Positions 10,735-23,300 of a DNA stretch of 64,000 nucleotides are shown here, in pieces. Source of the stretch: Heterodera schachtii (lineage: Eukaryota > Nematoda > Chromadorea > Rhabditida > Heteroderidae); the NCBI GenBank assembly GCA_023374025.1, contig SIJG01000067.1, positions 103,608 through 167,607 on the forward strand. The letters are read 5' to 3'. Each line of letters starts with the position of its first letter. Positions within the stretch are counted from its first letter, which is position 1. The position numbers and the translations under genes were made by a program. The notes beneath the pieces were generated by a model, which saw only the letters and a list, made by a program, of their open reading frames with translations, was not told the origin of the DNA and searched no databases.

Positions 10735-11630
10735 TTATTCGCTTTTCTGTGCGTCGTCCGTTGACGGCACGCGACGACGAAGCATGCGCACCGTCTCACC
10801 GAAACAGAACCAAAGGGCGTGCAGCATGCCGGGCACCCAGAGGAAGAAGCTGCAGAAAAATGAGGAAAAAATAATCCTATTAATACATTTAAAATTTGGT
10901 TATATGACGGCATAAATTTTTCACGAGCGACGGCCCTTTTTCTATGTACGTACAAAAAAAAATCATTGGAAGGGGGAGGGGGGGAGGGAGGACCGACAGT
11001 TGCGAGGCACATTCAAAGAAAATTTTTTTTTTGAAGATATGTGTGTATCTGTTCGTAATAGTTTTTTTTCTTGGATTGCGTATAATCGCTTAGAAATACC
11101 GTAAAAATTTTTCTAAAAAATCAAATTAATTGAATTTAATCGTCAAAACATTTGCGGCTATTTGACGCAGTTGACCCCTCCCCGGCCCCTCACCACAGAA
11201 TGACGTTGTACGCCGCCTGCACAGTGAACGCGTTGCCGTCGCGGCGATAACTACGGAACACCACAGCGACCGGCTGAAACAAAACGCATTTCAGCTGAAA
11301 TCAAATGATGCCATCTGCCCCATTTGACCATTACCGGCATGAGGAAACAGCACCAAACCTGAAAAGATAAAAACAAGTTTTTTTTGCTTGTAAATTACGA
11401 AAAACACCATTTTATTACTGACCATCCTCCCCTAAAAGTATGAAATTGTCCGAAAAAGGTCGTACCATGAAAGCCAGAAAGGCGGGCGTGGCCAAGCAGA
11501 AGTTGGGCGTGCCGGCAGCGAACGCCAAACATTTTGAGGCGTGGGCGACGGCGGCAAACAAAGAGTCGAGCACTTTGATGCCGTTGTCCTCGGCGATGTT
11601 TTCACTGGTTTTGCTGGTTTCCTCCGCCAT
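10735..11630 (-). CDS. PMP3/UPF0057-family small membrane protein, four exons
   Basis: In coding order the exons are 11630-11466, 11358-11335, 11273-11194 and 10849-10735 (165, 24, 80 and 115 bp). All three introns are GT..AG with matching phase, giving 127 residues and a TAA stop. The family core is clear: a first hydrophobic segment ending MPPVAVVFR, then AYNVILCFFLWVPGMLHALWF, matching the usual LPPLAVFL and LGWIPGIIHALY pattern. Family members are small two-span proteolipids of the plasma membrane linked to cation homeostasis and stress tolerance. This one has an unusual N-terminal extension of about 55 residues with its own alanine-rich hydrophobic stretch, and a basic tail after the second span. 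The start ATG at 11628-11630 lies in a favourable GCC-rich context. The 24-bp microexon is unusual but in frame. A duplicated last exon lies at 12879-12993. Confidence 0.75.
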
Positions 11631-11696
11631 TTTGGATGAAGAAAGTTTAAGACGAAAAGGCACAGTCAGTGGAAAGTCAAAAATAAAGGCTAAAAG

Positions 11697-12192
11697 GGTA
11701 ATACTGGAGAATCTGGGCTTCACCCAAAAAAATTTTTTTTTGTTTCTTTTACAAAAAGATTAACCCTGGGGTTTTCGGGGCTTCTGATCACAAATATGAT
11801 ATTAGATTTGCAAAAATCATTGATTCTATCATTTATTTTGAAAGTAATAGATTTTCGAAATTTTTTCAATATGGTCAAATGTTTCTAAAAATTGATTATT
11901 GGCAGGTAATAAATGTTTTGTTTATTTTTTTGTGATTGTTCTATGATCATCTCATTGGCTAGTAAAAAGTGCTGCTTATATATGGTTGCTTCATCCGAAA
12001 AAGGGTGCAACATTTGACCATATTGACAAAATTTCAAAAATCTATGATTTTCAAAATCAATGAATTGGATCAATGATTTTTGCAAATCTGATATCATATT
12101 CGTGGTCAGAAGCCCCGAAAACCCCTGGGTTGGTCTTTTCATAACAGAAAAACAAAATTTTTTGGGTGGAGCCCAGATTCTCCAGTATTACC
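11697..12192. mobile_element. Inverted-repeat element with 8-bp target duplication
   Basis: The ends read GGTAATACTGGAGAATCTGG and its complement. The arms run inward for about 130 bp with a few mismatches, to the AAAATCATTGATTCTATC / GGATCAATGATTTT region. The exact 8-bp direct repeat GCTAAAAG lies at 11689-11696 and 12193-12200. This points to a hAT-like MITE of 496 bp. It sits about 60 bp upstream of the PMP3 start codon, so it may carry or displace promoter sequence. Confidence 0.85.
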
Positions 12193-12200
12193 GCTAAAAG

Positions 12201-12878
12201 AAAGAAATATGAGATTTTTCGGATTATTGGAACAACAGACACACCCAATGAAATGCTCAAATACCATAAATCACACACAAAAATCCGGAATTTCAATTTG
12301 CGTTTCCCACTGGGCTATGTAAGAATTGAAAAATTTTTTGCGGAATAAATTCTGTGGGATAAATCCAGCAATTTCCTCGCAATTTGGGATTGTGAGTTGG
12401 AAACTTGGCCCGGATTAGGCAAAATCCCGTTGCGATATCCTGTCCCGCGCCGGGTTCGATTACACACAAAGAGTTTTAAGTTATGCATAGGATTAACGAA
12501 AAAACTTTTTCTCAAATTAAAGTAAATTTATATTTATTTATTTTTTATTTCTAATGGGTGGAAGAGATCCAACAAAAGAACAAAAAATTTGAAAAATGAA
12601 AAAAGGCATAGAATGAAAATGAATGTTTGAGTGAAGAAGGGGGGAGGGGCAAACAAGCAAAATAAGCACATTCAGCAGTGATGAGCGAATTAGAGGTCAT
12701 TTTGTGTTGGGGTCAATCGTTTTGAATGTCTTTGCGTAATTTAATTAAATAAACTCAAAGAACACTTAATTACACTCATCAACAAAAGGAGAAGGAGAAT
12801 GAATGATTGAATTGATTATTTCTTAGTGTCTGATCGGTGCCGTTGTGTCTCTCTCTGTCATCCTTCGATGCTTTTCCC
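12201..12878. other. Spacer upstream of the duplicated PMP3 exon
   Basis: No gene is supported. A tRNA-like patch lies at about 12398-12470 (TGGCCCGGATTAGG as a weak A box and GGGTTCGATTA as a B box about 50 bp later), possibly a SINE fragment. The 12540-12830 part is A/T-rich; from about 12826 it matches the DNA beyond the stop codon of the PMP3 gene. Confidence 0.45.
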
Positions 12879-12993
12879 TTATTCGTTTTTCTGTGCGTCG
12901 TCCGATGGCGGCACGCGACGACAAAGCATACGCACCGTCTCACCGAAACAGAACCAAAGGGCGTGCAACATGCCGGGCACCCAGAGGAAGAAG
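12879..12993 (-). pseudogene. Orphan copy of the last PMP3-family exon
   Basis: It is the same length (115 bp) as the last exon of the gene at 10735-11630 and nearly identical, with the same CTGCAG acceptor and TAA stop. It encodes CFFLWVPGMLHALWFCFG and a slightly changed basic tail. Similarity continues into the intron and 3' flank (about 12826-13320 against 10680-11110). No counterparts of exons 1-3 follow on the right; the AT desert begins instead. It is a partial tandem duplicate, or a gene whose upstream exons were lost. Confidence 0.75.
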
Positions 12994-15900
12994 CTGCAGA
13001 AAAATTGGAAAAAATATCAAAGCAACCCTATTAAAAATACATTTAAAAATATGTGCCAATGATGACCGGGGACATAAAGGAATTGGCAAAATTCAACGCT
13101 TAACCTTTTTTATATGACGGAATAAATTTCCCCTGATTTCCATTCTCTTTTTATCCAAGTTAAAATTTTTGGAAGATTTCTCTGAATCTGCAAATTTTTC
13201 ATTTTTTATGCCTCTCCCCTCTCGGACAACTTTAAAAAGCCATCATTATTCTTTCCTTTTAAGCAAATCCAATTTTTTTTTTTGTTGAGTGCGTAATCGC
13301 TTAGAAATTGCACAAAATTCTTTTTATGAAAATATTTTTTATATGCATTTAATTTATAAATTATTAAAAATGCTAATTTCTGTTACTTTTTTGGTATTTA
13401 AATTGAATTTGATATAAGGATGATTAATGAGATTACAACTCAGAGTTTCATTTCAAATTTGAACCCCTTTGTTAATCTTTTAATAATCTCTATTTTATTC
13501 ATTAAAATATTTTGAAAAAATTATTAAGTTTCAAAAATTATAATGAAATTAATATTTGAAATTTTTAATTAATATATTAATAAATAAGAGATACTTACTT
13601 CTTCATTTTTAACTACTTTTTCGTCATACTCCTTGTCATTTTTTAATTATAAAAATACATTCGATTACTGTCAAGAAAAATAAATAAACATTTAATAAAA
13701 TTTTTACAAAACATTCATTTCTATATTTTGATTATCTGGTTTTATTTTGTTATTTTTTAAATTTATTTGTTTTTTATTTGATGTTAATGTTAATTTATTA
13801 TTTTTTAATTTACTTATTCCAATTCACTTGTTCAGTTACTGTTCATGCAAAAACTTGATCATTAGTCTTATTTAGCCTCATTTTGTGGTTTTTTGATAGG
13901 TCAATAAGGCTAAATTTTCAAAATGAGGCTTTGAGACTTTTTTGGTTTTTTTTTGGTGATTTTTGAGGCTTTTGGGGAAAACTGTAAGAGTCTGATAAAT
14001 TTTATGATTAATTTTGATAAATTGTCATAATGTTTGACAATCATTTAATTTGAATTTTGGTTTTTAATAGAGTATCAAAGGAAATCTCACGCAAATTTAG
14101 CCAGAATACAATTTTTTCGACTGGTGTTTGGATTTTCCACGATTTGAATTGTTTTAAATATTTATAGATTTATTTTTATTATATTTACCAATGATTAAAA
14201 TAATTTTTTGTTTCCCTTGAATTTTTTTATTTAAAATATTTTTTATTTTTTTTAAATTTTTTTTTTGATTTCTTATTTCTCAAAATATGCTTTATTTTCA
14301 AGTATTATGGAAAATTTAAAATCATTATTTTGCCCATTAAAAATATGATATTAATTTTTTTTGATTTAAAAAAATAAGAATTTAAATAATCACAATTATA
14401 TTTTTAAGTTAAATTTTTTTTATTTCTCTCTATTGTCAGTCAAAGTTGCATAAAATTGGTTTTTTATTATTTGTGTTTTTATTTTATCTTGGATTTAACA
14501 TTCAAAACTTTTATTTTTTATTCTCATGATATGTATCTCGCGTGTCGGTACGTTTGTGATCTCAAATAAATTTTTTACTTTTTAACGATAATGGTAATAG
14601 ATTTATAGATATTTTAGTTGTTTGTTATTTAAATTTTTATTAATAAAATATGTAAATTTTAATAATTCCAAAATTAAATTTTTCTTTAACATGTAAATTA
14701 ATTTCTTCGGAATTTATATAATTTTAATTGTCAAATTCAAATATTTTATGTTAGATTGAACGATTCGAAAATTTGGTATTCAAAATAAGTTAAATATATT
14801 AATAATAAAACAATGTTGTAAAATATTGAAGTTTATAATGTCAGTTGTTTAAAGCTTATTAATTTTGGGAGAAAATAAAAAATATTTCGAAAAATTTTTT
14901 ATTTTTATTTTTAATCTAATTTATTTTTGCTCAATTTATGTATCTTATAAATTTAAATATTTTTATTCTTTGAATTATAACTTTTAATTTGTCTGTTTTG
15001 GTTAAATTAACTTTTTAATTGAAATGTTTAAAATTTTGAATAAATTCTTAATAATAAAAATATGATTTAAAAGACAACTAGTCACCAATTATTTAAAAAA
15101 ATTATTTTATTAAAATTCTTTTATTTAATTAAATTTGCAACTTAACAAATTTTCTTTAAATTTAATTATTCTTTGAATTTAATTAATATTCCTCGTGTTG
15201 TTTAATTTAATAATAATCTTTGTATTATAATTTTGTTTTTGTTCTTTTTATTAGATAAATTTAAATTTATTTAAGTTGAAATATTTTTTAAAATTTTTAG
15301 GCCATAACCGTTTTTTTTTCTAATTTCGTCGATGCCGCTTTATTTTAATAGTTTAATAATTTCTATTAAAATAAAATTATAATTTTAACATTTACTGTAA
15401 ATGAATTCTTTTTTTTTTCATTTTCATTTTACTATCATTAGAGGGTTTACGACTTTTTTTTTTGTTTGCGTTTGCATCTAAAAAAATTAATAAATTTACT
15501 ATTTTGATTTTATATTAAATAAACTCTTTTTATTGATTTTAATCATTTGTATTTAATCTCTTCCTCTTCTTTGCTTACTGTTTTGCTGAATTAATAGTTC
15601 ATTACATATATTCATATTAAATTATTTTTAAACTTAAATCCAACAATTCTTATTTTTACATTTTACTCTCATCGTGAAAAGATGGGTTATTGTTGTAGAT
15701 TAAATTGACTTCAATTAATTTTTTTCTTTTTTTTTATTAATAAAAGGAAGGAATTGATTTTAATCCTTAATATTATTATTATTATTAAACCATCCATTTA
15801 AAATAAGAATAACTTTGTGAAAATTCTGTATTTTTTAGAATATTAATATTAATTTTCATTTTACATATTTGATATTTGATATTTTTCATTTGCATTAGCC

Positions 15901-16425
15901 TATTGATAAATTTTTAATTTTCACATAATTTAAAAACAAAAATAATTTGTCATTTTGTATAATAAAATTTCTTGAAAATGTTCCAAATTAAATTTTTCAT
16001 TTTTTAATTGAATTTTTAAACCATTTTAGTTCTTAAAACAATTATCATTTAAATAAGTTTTTTTTCAAATTTTATAAACTTAAACTATAAAAAACACATT
16101 TTTAAATATTAATAAAAAATTCATTTCTTTTTCACATGTTCGATTTGTTTCCATTTATTTGTCCCATTAACTTGGCCTTCTTTTTTTACAAAATTTACAC
16201 TATTTCGTTAAACGCATAATTTGGCCAAACGGAATGCCCAAGTGATTAGCCATCAAAAATGTCGCTTCCACGCATTAAAATTTAGTTTTTATTAACATAA
16301 AGAAAGGAATTAATATTTTATTTTTCTAGATAATTTCTAAATTGAAAAATTATTTTTTTATTTTAAAAAATTATAAAAGATTAAGAAAAATTTCATTATA
16401 CAATAAGAAATGGGCAAAATGTTAA

Positions 16426-16495
16426 ACCTCGGGTGGTTATCGAACCCACTCATGCACCCTTTCCGTGGGCAGCTCTACCATTAAGCTACCGAGGC
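16426..16495 (-). tRNA. tRNA-like sequence, probably a pseudogene or SINE head
   Basis: Read on the minus strand, a 7-bp acceptor stem (GCCTCGG with CCGAGGT), a D-arm TAGCTTAATGGTAGAGC and a T-arm with GTGGGTTCGATA form a 70-nt cloverleaf. The A-box and B-box promoters look intact. The anticodon stem closes around ACGGAAA, which would put GGA at the anticodon but has C instead of the invariant U33. The T-stem has one mismatch. A TTTT terminator follows at about 16417. Best read as a diverged tRNA pseudogene or tRNA-derived repeat. Confidence 0.55.
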
Positions 16496-17365
16496 ACATC
16501 CGCCCTTTCTTTTATGGATCTTATCAACCCCCGCTTTCCGCGTTTTAACCGCCCAGCCAGCTTCTTCCTTACAATACTATCAAGATTTGATTTAAAATAC
16601 AGGTTAAAATAAATAGAAAGATAAAGGCTAAAATAATAATATTAATAGATTTGGCAAAATAATGATGCGAACTCAAAAAAACAAATACAATAAGATATTT
16701 TGCTGCTCAACCAACTTTTTAAATTTATAGCAAGAAAGTAAAAGATAAATTTTAACAAGATATTAATAGAAATAATCCCTAAGTGTTTGGAAAATCGCAA
16801 AAATATTTGAAGTTTTGGCTACAAAAAAAAAGAAAAATTTTTGGAATTTCGGGATAAATGCTTCTTAATTTTACTGAATGAAAAACTAAATGTATTTTTT
16901 GTCATTTTTATTTTGTTCTTATTAAAATACAGCTAATATAATTGAATTAAGGTTTTTAATTTTACATCTCTGTCCATCTCTGATAATGTTTGGGTTTGGT
17001 TTTTCATTTTTTATTGTTTTAAATTCCTTATTTTCTATTTCACATAATATAAATCTAATAATTTTTTCACTTACTATTAAATGATCATATTATTTCTTCT
17101 TCTATTTTATCAAAGAATGGCCAATTTGGAATGGGTTTTTATAAATGCATATAATTTTTATAACATAAAGGATCTCTATAATTGTAATTATTTTTAATGT
17201 CATTGTTCATATAGCTTGGTCATATTATTATCTCAATACTAAATAAAAAAATTTATATGTTTTATTTTGTTTTTTATGCATAAAATGAAAAATCATATTT
17301 TTCATTAAATGATTAATAACGTTTGTTTTTAATAATATTATATAGTCATGGTTAATTAGTTAAAT

Positions 17366-17873
17366 TTTTGGTACTTGTGCAGTTTACCTGATACTTTTAA
17401 AATACATTTTCAGATGCCTATAAATGTGTTTTAGAAATTAGTGAAAATAAGTTTTAAGGCGTTTTCGAGGTCGCTGATCACGAATACAGCACCCATTTTT
17501 GCCAATTTCGACCCCTGACCCGAACTCGAACAAAAATAAAATTAGAAAATGTGTATGGATGATATCCTCATTGGCTTCTTGCCCATGAGGGTACTCTTGG
17601 TACAGGAAGCCTATCAATTTAAAAATTGTATGGATGGTATCCTCATTGGCATCTGCCCATGAGGGTATTATTGGTATAGGAAGCCTATCAATTCATTGTC
17701 CCTGTACAGCTCTTGTAGTGAATGGTAGCGCTGATCTGAGCTCGGATTCGTGATCAGCGACCTTGAAAACCCCTTAAAACTTATTTTCACTAATTTCTAA
17801 AATACATTTATAGGCATTTAAAAATGTATGTTAAAAGTATCAGGTAAACTGCACAAGTACCAAATTTTTTAAA
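17366..17873. mobile_element. Long inverted-repeat element with internal 75-bp duplication
   Basis: Arms of about 120 bp (17371-17490 and 17748-17868) begin TTGGTACTTGTGCAGTTTAC and end at CGCTGATCACGAAT. They are more than 90% complementary by eye. The centre holds two head-to-tail copies of a unit of about 75 bp (17552-17626 and 17627-17697) containing ATCCTCATTGGC and GCCCATGAGGGTA. The arms share the GATCAGCGACC phrase with the GGTAATA family. No clean target duplication was identified. Confidence 0.7.
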
Positions 17874-19689
17874 TTAAATTGCTTATTCTCAGATTAAGAA
17901 TTATATTTTTTTCATTTTTTGTTTTCTATAGTACACAATGGTGCAACTCATAATGTTTTGGTCTTTTTTACATATATAAGTAAATAATAATAATAATTGC
18001 TGTACGGTATAATGAGAAAATATTGAAATTTTTATAAAATTGAATATCTTAAATTTCGTTGTTGTATTTAATTTTGTATGTTGCGGATTTATTATAATTT
18101 TCTTTAATTTTTTTCTCCGCACATTTTATATTTTAGAAAATAAATTTTTGTTTTTTTTTCTCTCGCCTTTGACGTTAGCTGATACAGCGGTATCCGAACG
18201 GAACTGATTTGTTTTATATTTTCTAAATTCAGCTTATTTTTAAACTATAGTTCTTACAAAGCTTGTTTTATTTTTTGTATTATTAATTCAATTCATTATT
18301 TTCAAAAAATTTAAAAAAGCGTTTTCAATATGTAATTTTAAAGAATATATTTCTTTTTTTAGTTTACTACAATAAATTGCAAAAAATATTTATTTTAGAA
18401 TTTAATTTAATTTTAAAAATAGTGCTCCATTGTTTTTTATAATGTTTTATTTTATTTTTTTTTAAACTTATATTTTTGGATATTTAAACCATCTTATCGG
18501 CTTATTTTTCAGGTTAAATCTTGAATGCATAACAATTACTATTAAAGAGAAAATTTATTTAATTATTTATTCTTGTTATGTCTTATAAAATAGTTTATTT
18601 ATTTTTTAATAAAATAATGGTAAGTAAATATGTTGTCGAATTTATTTATTTTTCCTATTAATTTACAATAAAATTATAATACTAACATAATTCTATTGAT
18701 TTTAAAAGAAATTTTTTTCTACAAAATTGCAAATTGTAAATTGTTATAAGAATTTTTTGATTGATTTATATTAAGTGGTAAATTCTGCGTATAGCAATTT
18801 ATCTATAATTTTCTAGGTTCGCAGAAAATTTTTAGCTACCCCCAAAGAATTTTTTTTAATCCATAAAATATTGAATTTTTTCTTCGTTAAATTTAATGGG
18901 ACAACACTTATGACCATCAAAAAATTGGAAAGGCCATAAAAAATTCTTTCAGAGAGAATGACTTCTTTTTGTAAAAAGATAATTTGCTAAAAATGACTCA
19001 AAATCAAAAATTAATCATTTTTTGGACAAAGTTAGCGCATAAAATGAAAAATTTCCTGACGGCGCATATCGTCACCGCCGGATCCCTGTCCCCAAAAAGT
19101 TTTTGGAAATGTTTTTCAAATAATGTTTTTTTTAAATTTTTAAATGATTTTTTTGTATAACTCATGACTTGTCGACTAGTTTCGTTTTAATTGTCTGCTT
19201 GTATAATTGATGAAAAAATTTATTATTTTGATAATTTCTTTTTATAACTCTTATATCGATGAAAAAATAACTTAACATATATATTTTATTTGTTATAAAA
19301 AATTTTTTCAATTAATATTTTTTGAGTAATATTTTATAAGTGAATGATTAATTATTTTATCTTTATAATTAATTTATTTTTAGTAGATATTTTTAATTTT
19401 TTTATATAAAGTTAATGTTTCAAGCAATATTTTTTCATTAATTTTCCTCTTTTTAAATTAGATAAAATGCATAAATTTTAAAAAGCATTTATTATATAGA
19501 AGCTTTGTTTATTGTTTGCTTCTGCTTTTCTTTTTCATCGTATATAGTTTTTCGTTATTAAATATGCTTCAATCTGATAAAAAAAATATATTTTATTTTA
19601 TTATAGAATAAAATTAGAAAAAATTCATAATGATAGAAAAATATTAACGTGCCCTGAAAAAATCAATAATAAATTTTATTAATATAGAT

Positions 19690-20329
19690 CAGGGGTGGGA
19701 TCGTCCAAAGTCGGCTTCCAAGGACGGGTATGCCGATTTGCAAGGACATAGAGGTGAAAATACATGAAATCCAAGAACATTTAAAATTTTTATTATATGC
19801 AATAAAAAATGGTTAATATTATTCAAATGGTTTGTATTTTTCACCGAATGGATTTTTCCAACATTTTTTTGTTTTCACTGATTTTTCCTCATTTCACCGC
19901 ATATGCCTCTTTTGCGGCGCGCTTTTCCCAAAAAACTTTTGAGAAATGGGCGAGGAGAGGAGGTCCGGCGGTGCCGATAGGCGCCGCCGGTGAAAATTTT
20001 GAAAATTTGAGTGCAATTTGTTAACAGATTTTCACCAAAAACTGCAGGATAAGGGGGGGGGGTCCCGCCGCCGGAAAAATTTGTAATTTTTAATGCGATT
20101 TTATGAGAAAAAAATTACATTTATGTTGACATAATGCCATAATTTAATCAAAATATTGTTGAAAATTACAAAAATTTAGCAAATTTCTTGGAATTTTTTT
20201 AAAATTTTTCCAAATGCTCATTTCCAAGGACGTCCTTGGCATCCAAGGACATTTTTTATTTCCAAGGAAGAGAGCCAAATTCCAAGGACGTCCTTGGCAT
20301 TTGGCATCCAAGGACGAATCCCACCCCTG
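19690..20329. mobile_element. hAT-like MITE, CAGGGGTGGG ends, 8-bp duplication
   Basis: The ends are CAGGGGTGGGATCGTCC and its complement; the exact 8-bp duplication ATATAGAT lies at 19682-19689 and 20330-20337. CAGGGGTGGG is a typical hAT terminus. Subterminal TCCAAGGACG / CCAAGGACGT repeats could be transposase-binding sites. The interior carries a GC-rich hairpin at 19967-19990. A 71-codon frame inside is not convincing as a gene. Confidence 0.88.
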
Positions 20330-23300
20330 ATATAGATATGTTAATCTTTACTTAATTTTAAATAAAATCCTTGGCCAGTTTAATTTAATTTTAAAATATT
20401 TATGAAAATTCCAATTCCAATTAGAGTTAAATTAAAAATGAGTAAATGATGATGCTACATGCAAAAACGATTCCTCAAAACAACAACAAAAAATTCATTT
20501 TTTTAATGTCCGACTTTGTAATGGTTTTAATTTAGAGAATTTTTTAGGAGCTTTGGTATTCATGAAAAAGGGCTTTGGGTTGACAAAGATTTTTTTCGAA
20601 TGGTTTAGGTGTCGGAAAGGGGTCGACGGTCAATTGTCTTGGGGCCATCCATGAAATTTGACTTTCTTTGCTTTTGTAATTTTAAATAAAATAAAAATAC
20701 GAAGATATTTTTTTTTCTTGAAATTTTAACTGATAATATTCTTTCTGGCATTAACTTGATCATATAAAAAATGATAACTAATATTTTTAGTGATCACTTT
20801 CGAATGGCCAAAACCAACCTGTAAAATTCCAAAAATGTAATAGCAATTTTTGGCTTTTGGATAATTACCCAATTCTATTAAAATAAAACTATTTAAAAAT
20901 GATTTTTTTTAATGAAAAATGAATTAGAAATTTCAACTGAAAAACGTTTTTTTATAAAATCAAATCAGAACGATTATTCCAGTTTTTACTATTCTGTATA
21001 AAAAATTATTTTGAGTTTTAGCCGTGTGGCGCTTTACTCGTAAAAGTAAAGTAATTCAGTAATTTTAGTCTTTCCACATATTTTTTAGACACAAAACCAC
21101 AAATTTTTAAAAGGTTTTCTTGAAAATTTTTTGAATACGCTCAATTTTGTCTATTTATTGAATTTTAAAAAATCTATGCATTAGCATGTGTAATTGAATT
21201 AAAGTGTTTATAATGGAATTTTTCATTAATTATAAACATATGAAATTTGTTCGAAATTTAATTTAATCAATTAATAAATATCATATATTTTATGTTTTAT
21301 CACCGTTATATGATAGCTACAATTTAAAATCGTTTTTTTAAAATAAAATTTCTAAAAATTTAATGAAATAGAAAATTTCATTCAATAAATAAGTATTTCT
21401 TCATTTTTAATACTTTTTTATTTTGTTTTGAGCTTATAATTTTGTTACAAACAGACCCTTTATGCAATCAATACGTCCAATACTCTTAATATTTATTGTA
21501 AAGAAAAAAATAATTACTATATTTTTATTAACAACCCAACGATAAATTTCCAAATCAGTTGCTTAAAATTCTTAACAATTTGTACCAATTAATTTTAATT
21601 TATTTCTTTTATTACACAATCCTATCATACTTTCATTTTTATTCGAGCCTTATAAATACTAACTAATTTTTTTTCGTCAATTTTTATTTAATAATTTTTA
21701 TGAGCAAAAAGTAAATTGTCCAGTTTTAATATTTTTTTACAAAAAAGATTAAATTAACTTTTAGAATCATATTGCGCTTATTTCGCACAAAATAAAGATA
21801 TTATGTGATCATTTATGTTATAAGAATTTGCACTATTTTTAATCATTTTATCATTGGTTAATTGTTTTAAATAAAATTAAAAAGAAATGATAATTTCAAT
21901 TTTTCTTGCATTCGATTTAATTTGAATTTGAATGTTTAGCTTATTTAACATCGAATACAAAATGATCCATTCCGAATCAATCACTTATTTCATTATTAAA
22001 ATCACATCAATATCACATCAATATTCTAAAAAATCCACAAAACAACAAATTTAGCTGAAATGTCGTAAGATGAGAATTTCAATGTAATTTTTAATATAAT
22101 AAAAAACAATCAATTAATCAGTCGAATGGAGTCTTTTATTATATGTTAAATAAGCATGGCTTTTGGCCGCAATATTTGACGGTGATTTCTGGACAATAAA
22201 CCGGTTTAAGTCCGTAAATGGTTTTGAGCATTCTGATTCTACTTTTTATTTTAATATTTATTTTAACTTCTTTTTTAATACATTTTAATATTGTTGAAAT
22301 ATATTTTTTTGCCTATTGAATTTGTTAAAATTAAAAACAAATAAAGGACTTTTTTAGATTACAATAAAAATTAATGGTATTGCGAATTGAAAATTCTGAT
22401 ATTTAAAATGTTGAGCATTTTATTAAAGATAAAAAATATTATTGTGTGAATGGGTTGAATTTAAATTAATGCATTTGATATTTTGCAATTAAATTAAATT
22501 AAAAAAATTGCATTGGTGTTTTCGCCTTAATATCTATTTCTGGCTTTTATTTTATATATTTATATTTATCCACAATTTTTTTTCCAAAACCTTAAGCAAT
22601 TTATTTTTTAAATAAATTTTTCGTTAATTTTATGAATTGTTTTCCAATTAAAAATGGATAATAATATCAAACTATTTTGATAAAAAAATTTAGTTTTGGT
22701 AAATAATAAATAAATAAAAATTATAAATTTTTTAATATATTAATTTTAAAATTTTTACAAAATTCGATTTGTAATTTTGCACAAATAAGCTTAAACTATT
22801 GATTTGGTAAGTATTAATATTTTCACTTTTTCTTGCCGATTTGTGGTGAAAGCGTTCCTGCTCAGGTGACGTTGGATTATGCTTTTGCTCCTGTATTTAA
22901 AAATCCTTTTCAATATTTAATTTTTAAGTTTATATTACCAAATTTGTCAAAATGCTAATTTTTTTTATTACTTTTTTGCGTTTTTGTGCTTTTTTTCATT
23001 GTCAGCTTTTCTTTTTACTCCTTTTTCATGCCTCTTTTAGATGATAAGAATTTTATCTGTTTAAAAAGTGAATTATTATTTTTTTATTATTAAATTATCT
23101 TTTTTTTTTTATAAAAGTTTATCTTATATTCTTATTTGCTTATGATTTGTTAAGACATTTCTTCGAATTTTCTCAAATAAAAAGTTGAATTTTATTTAAT
23201 TTTAATTTTTAGAAATAGAGAATTAGTAATATCTATAATTTATCTCTTGGTAATTAAGATAGTGCAGCAACAGCAGCAGCGTTTTAGTTTTCTGGTAAAT

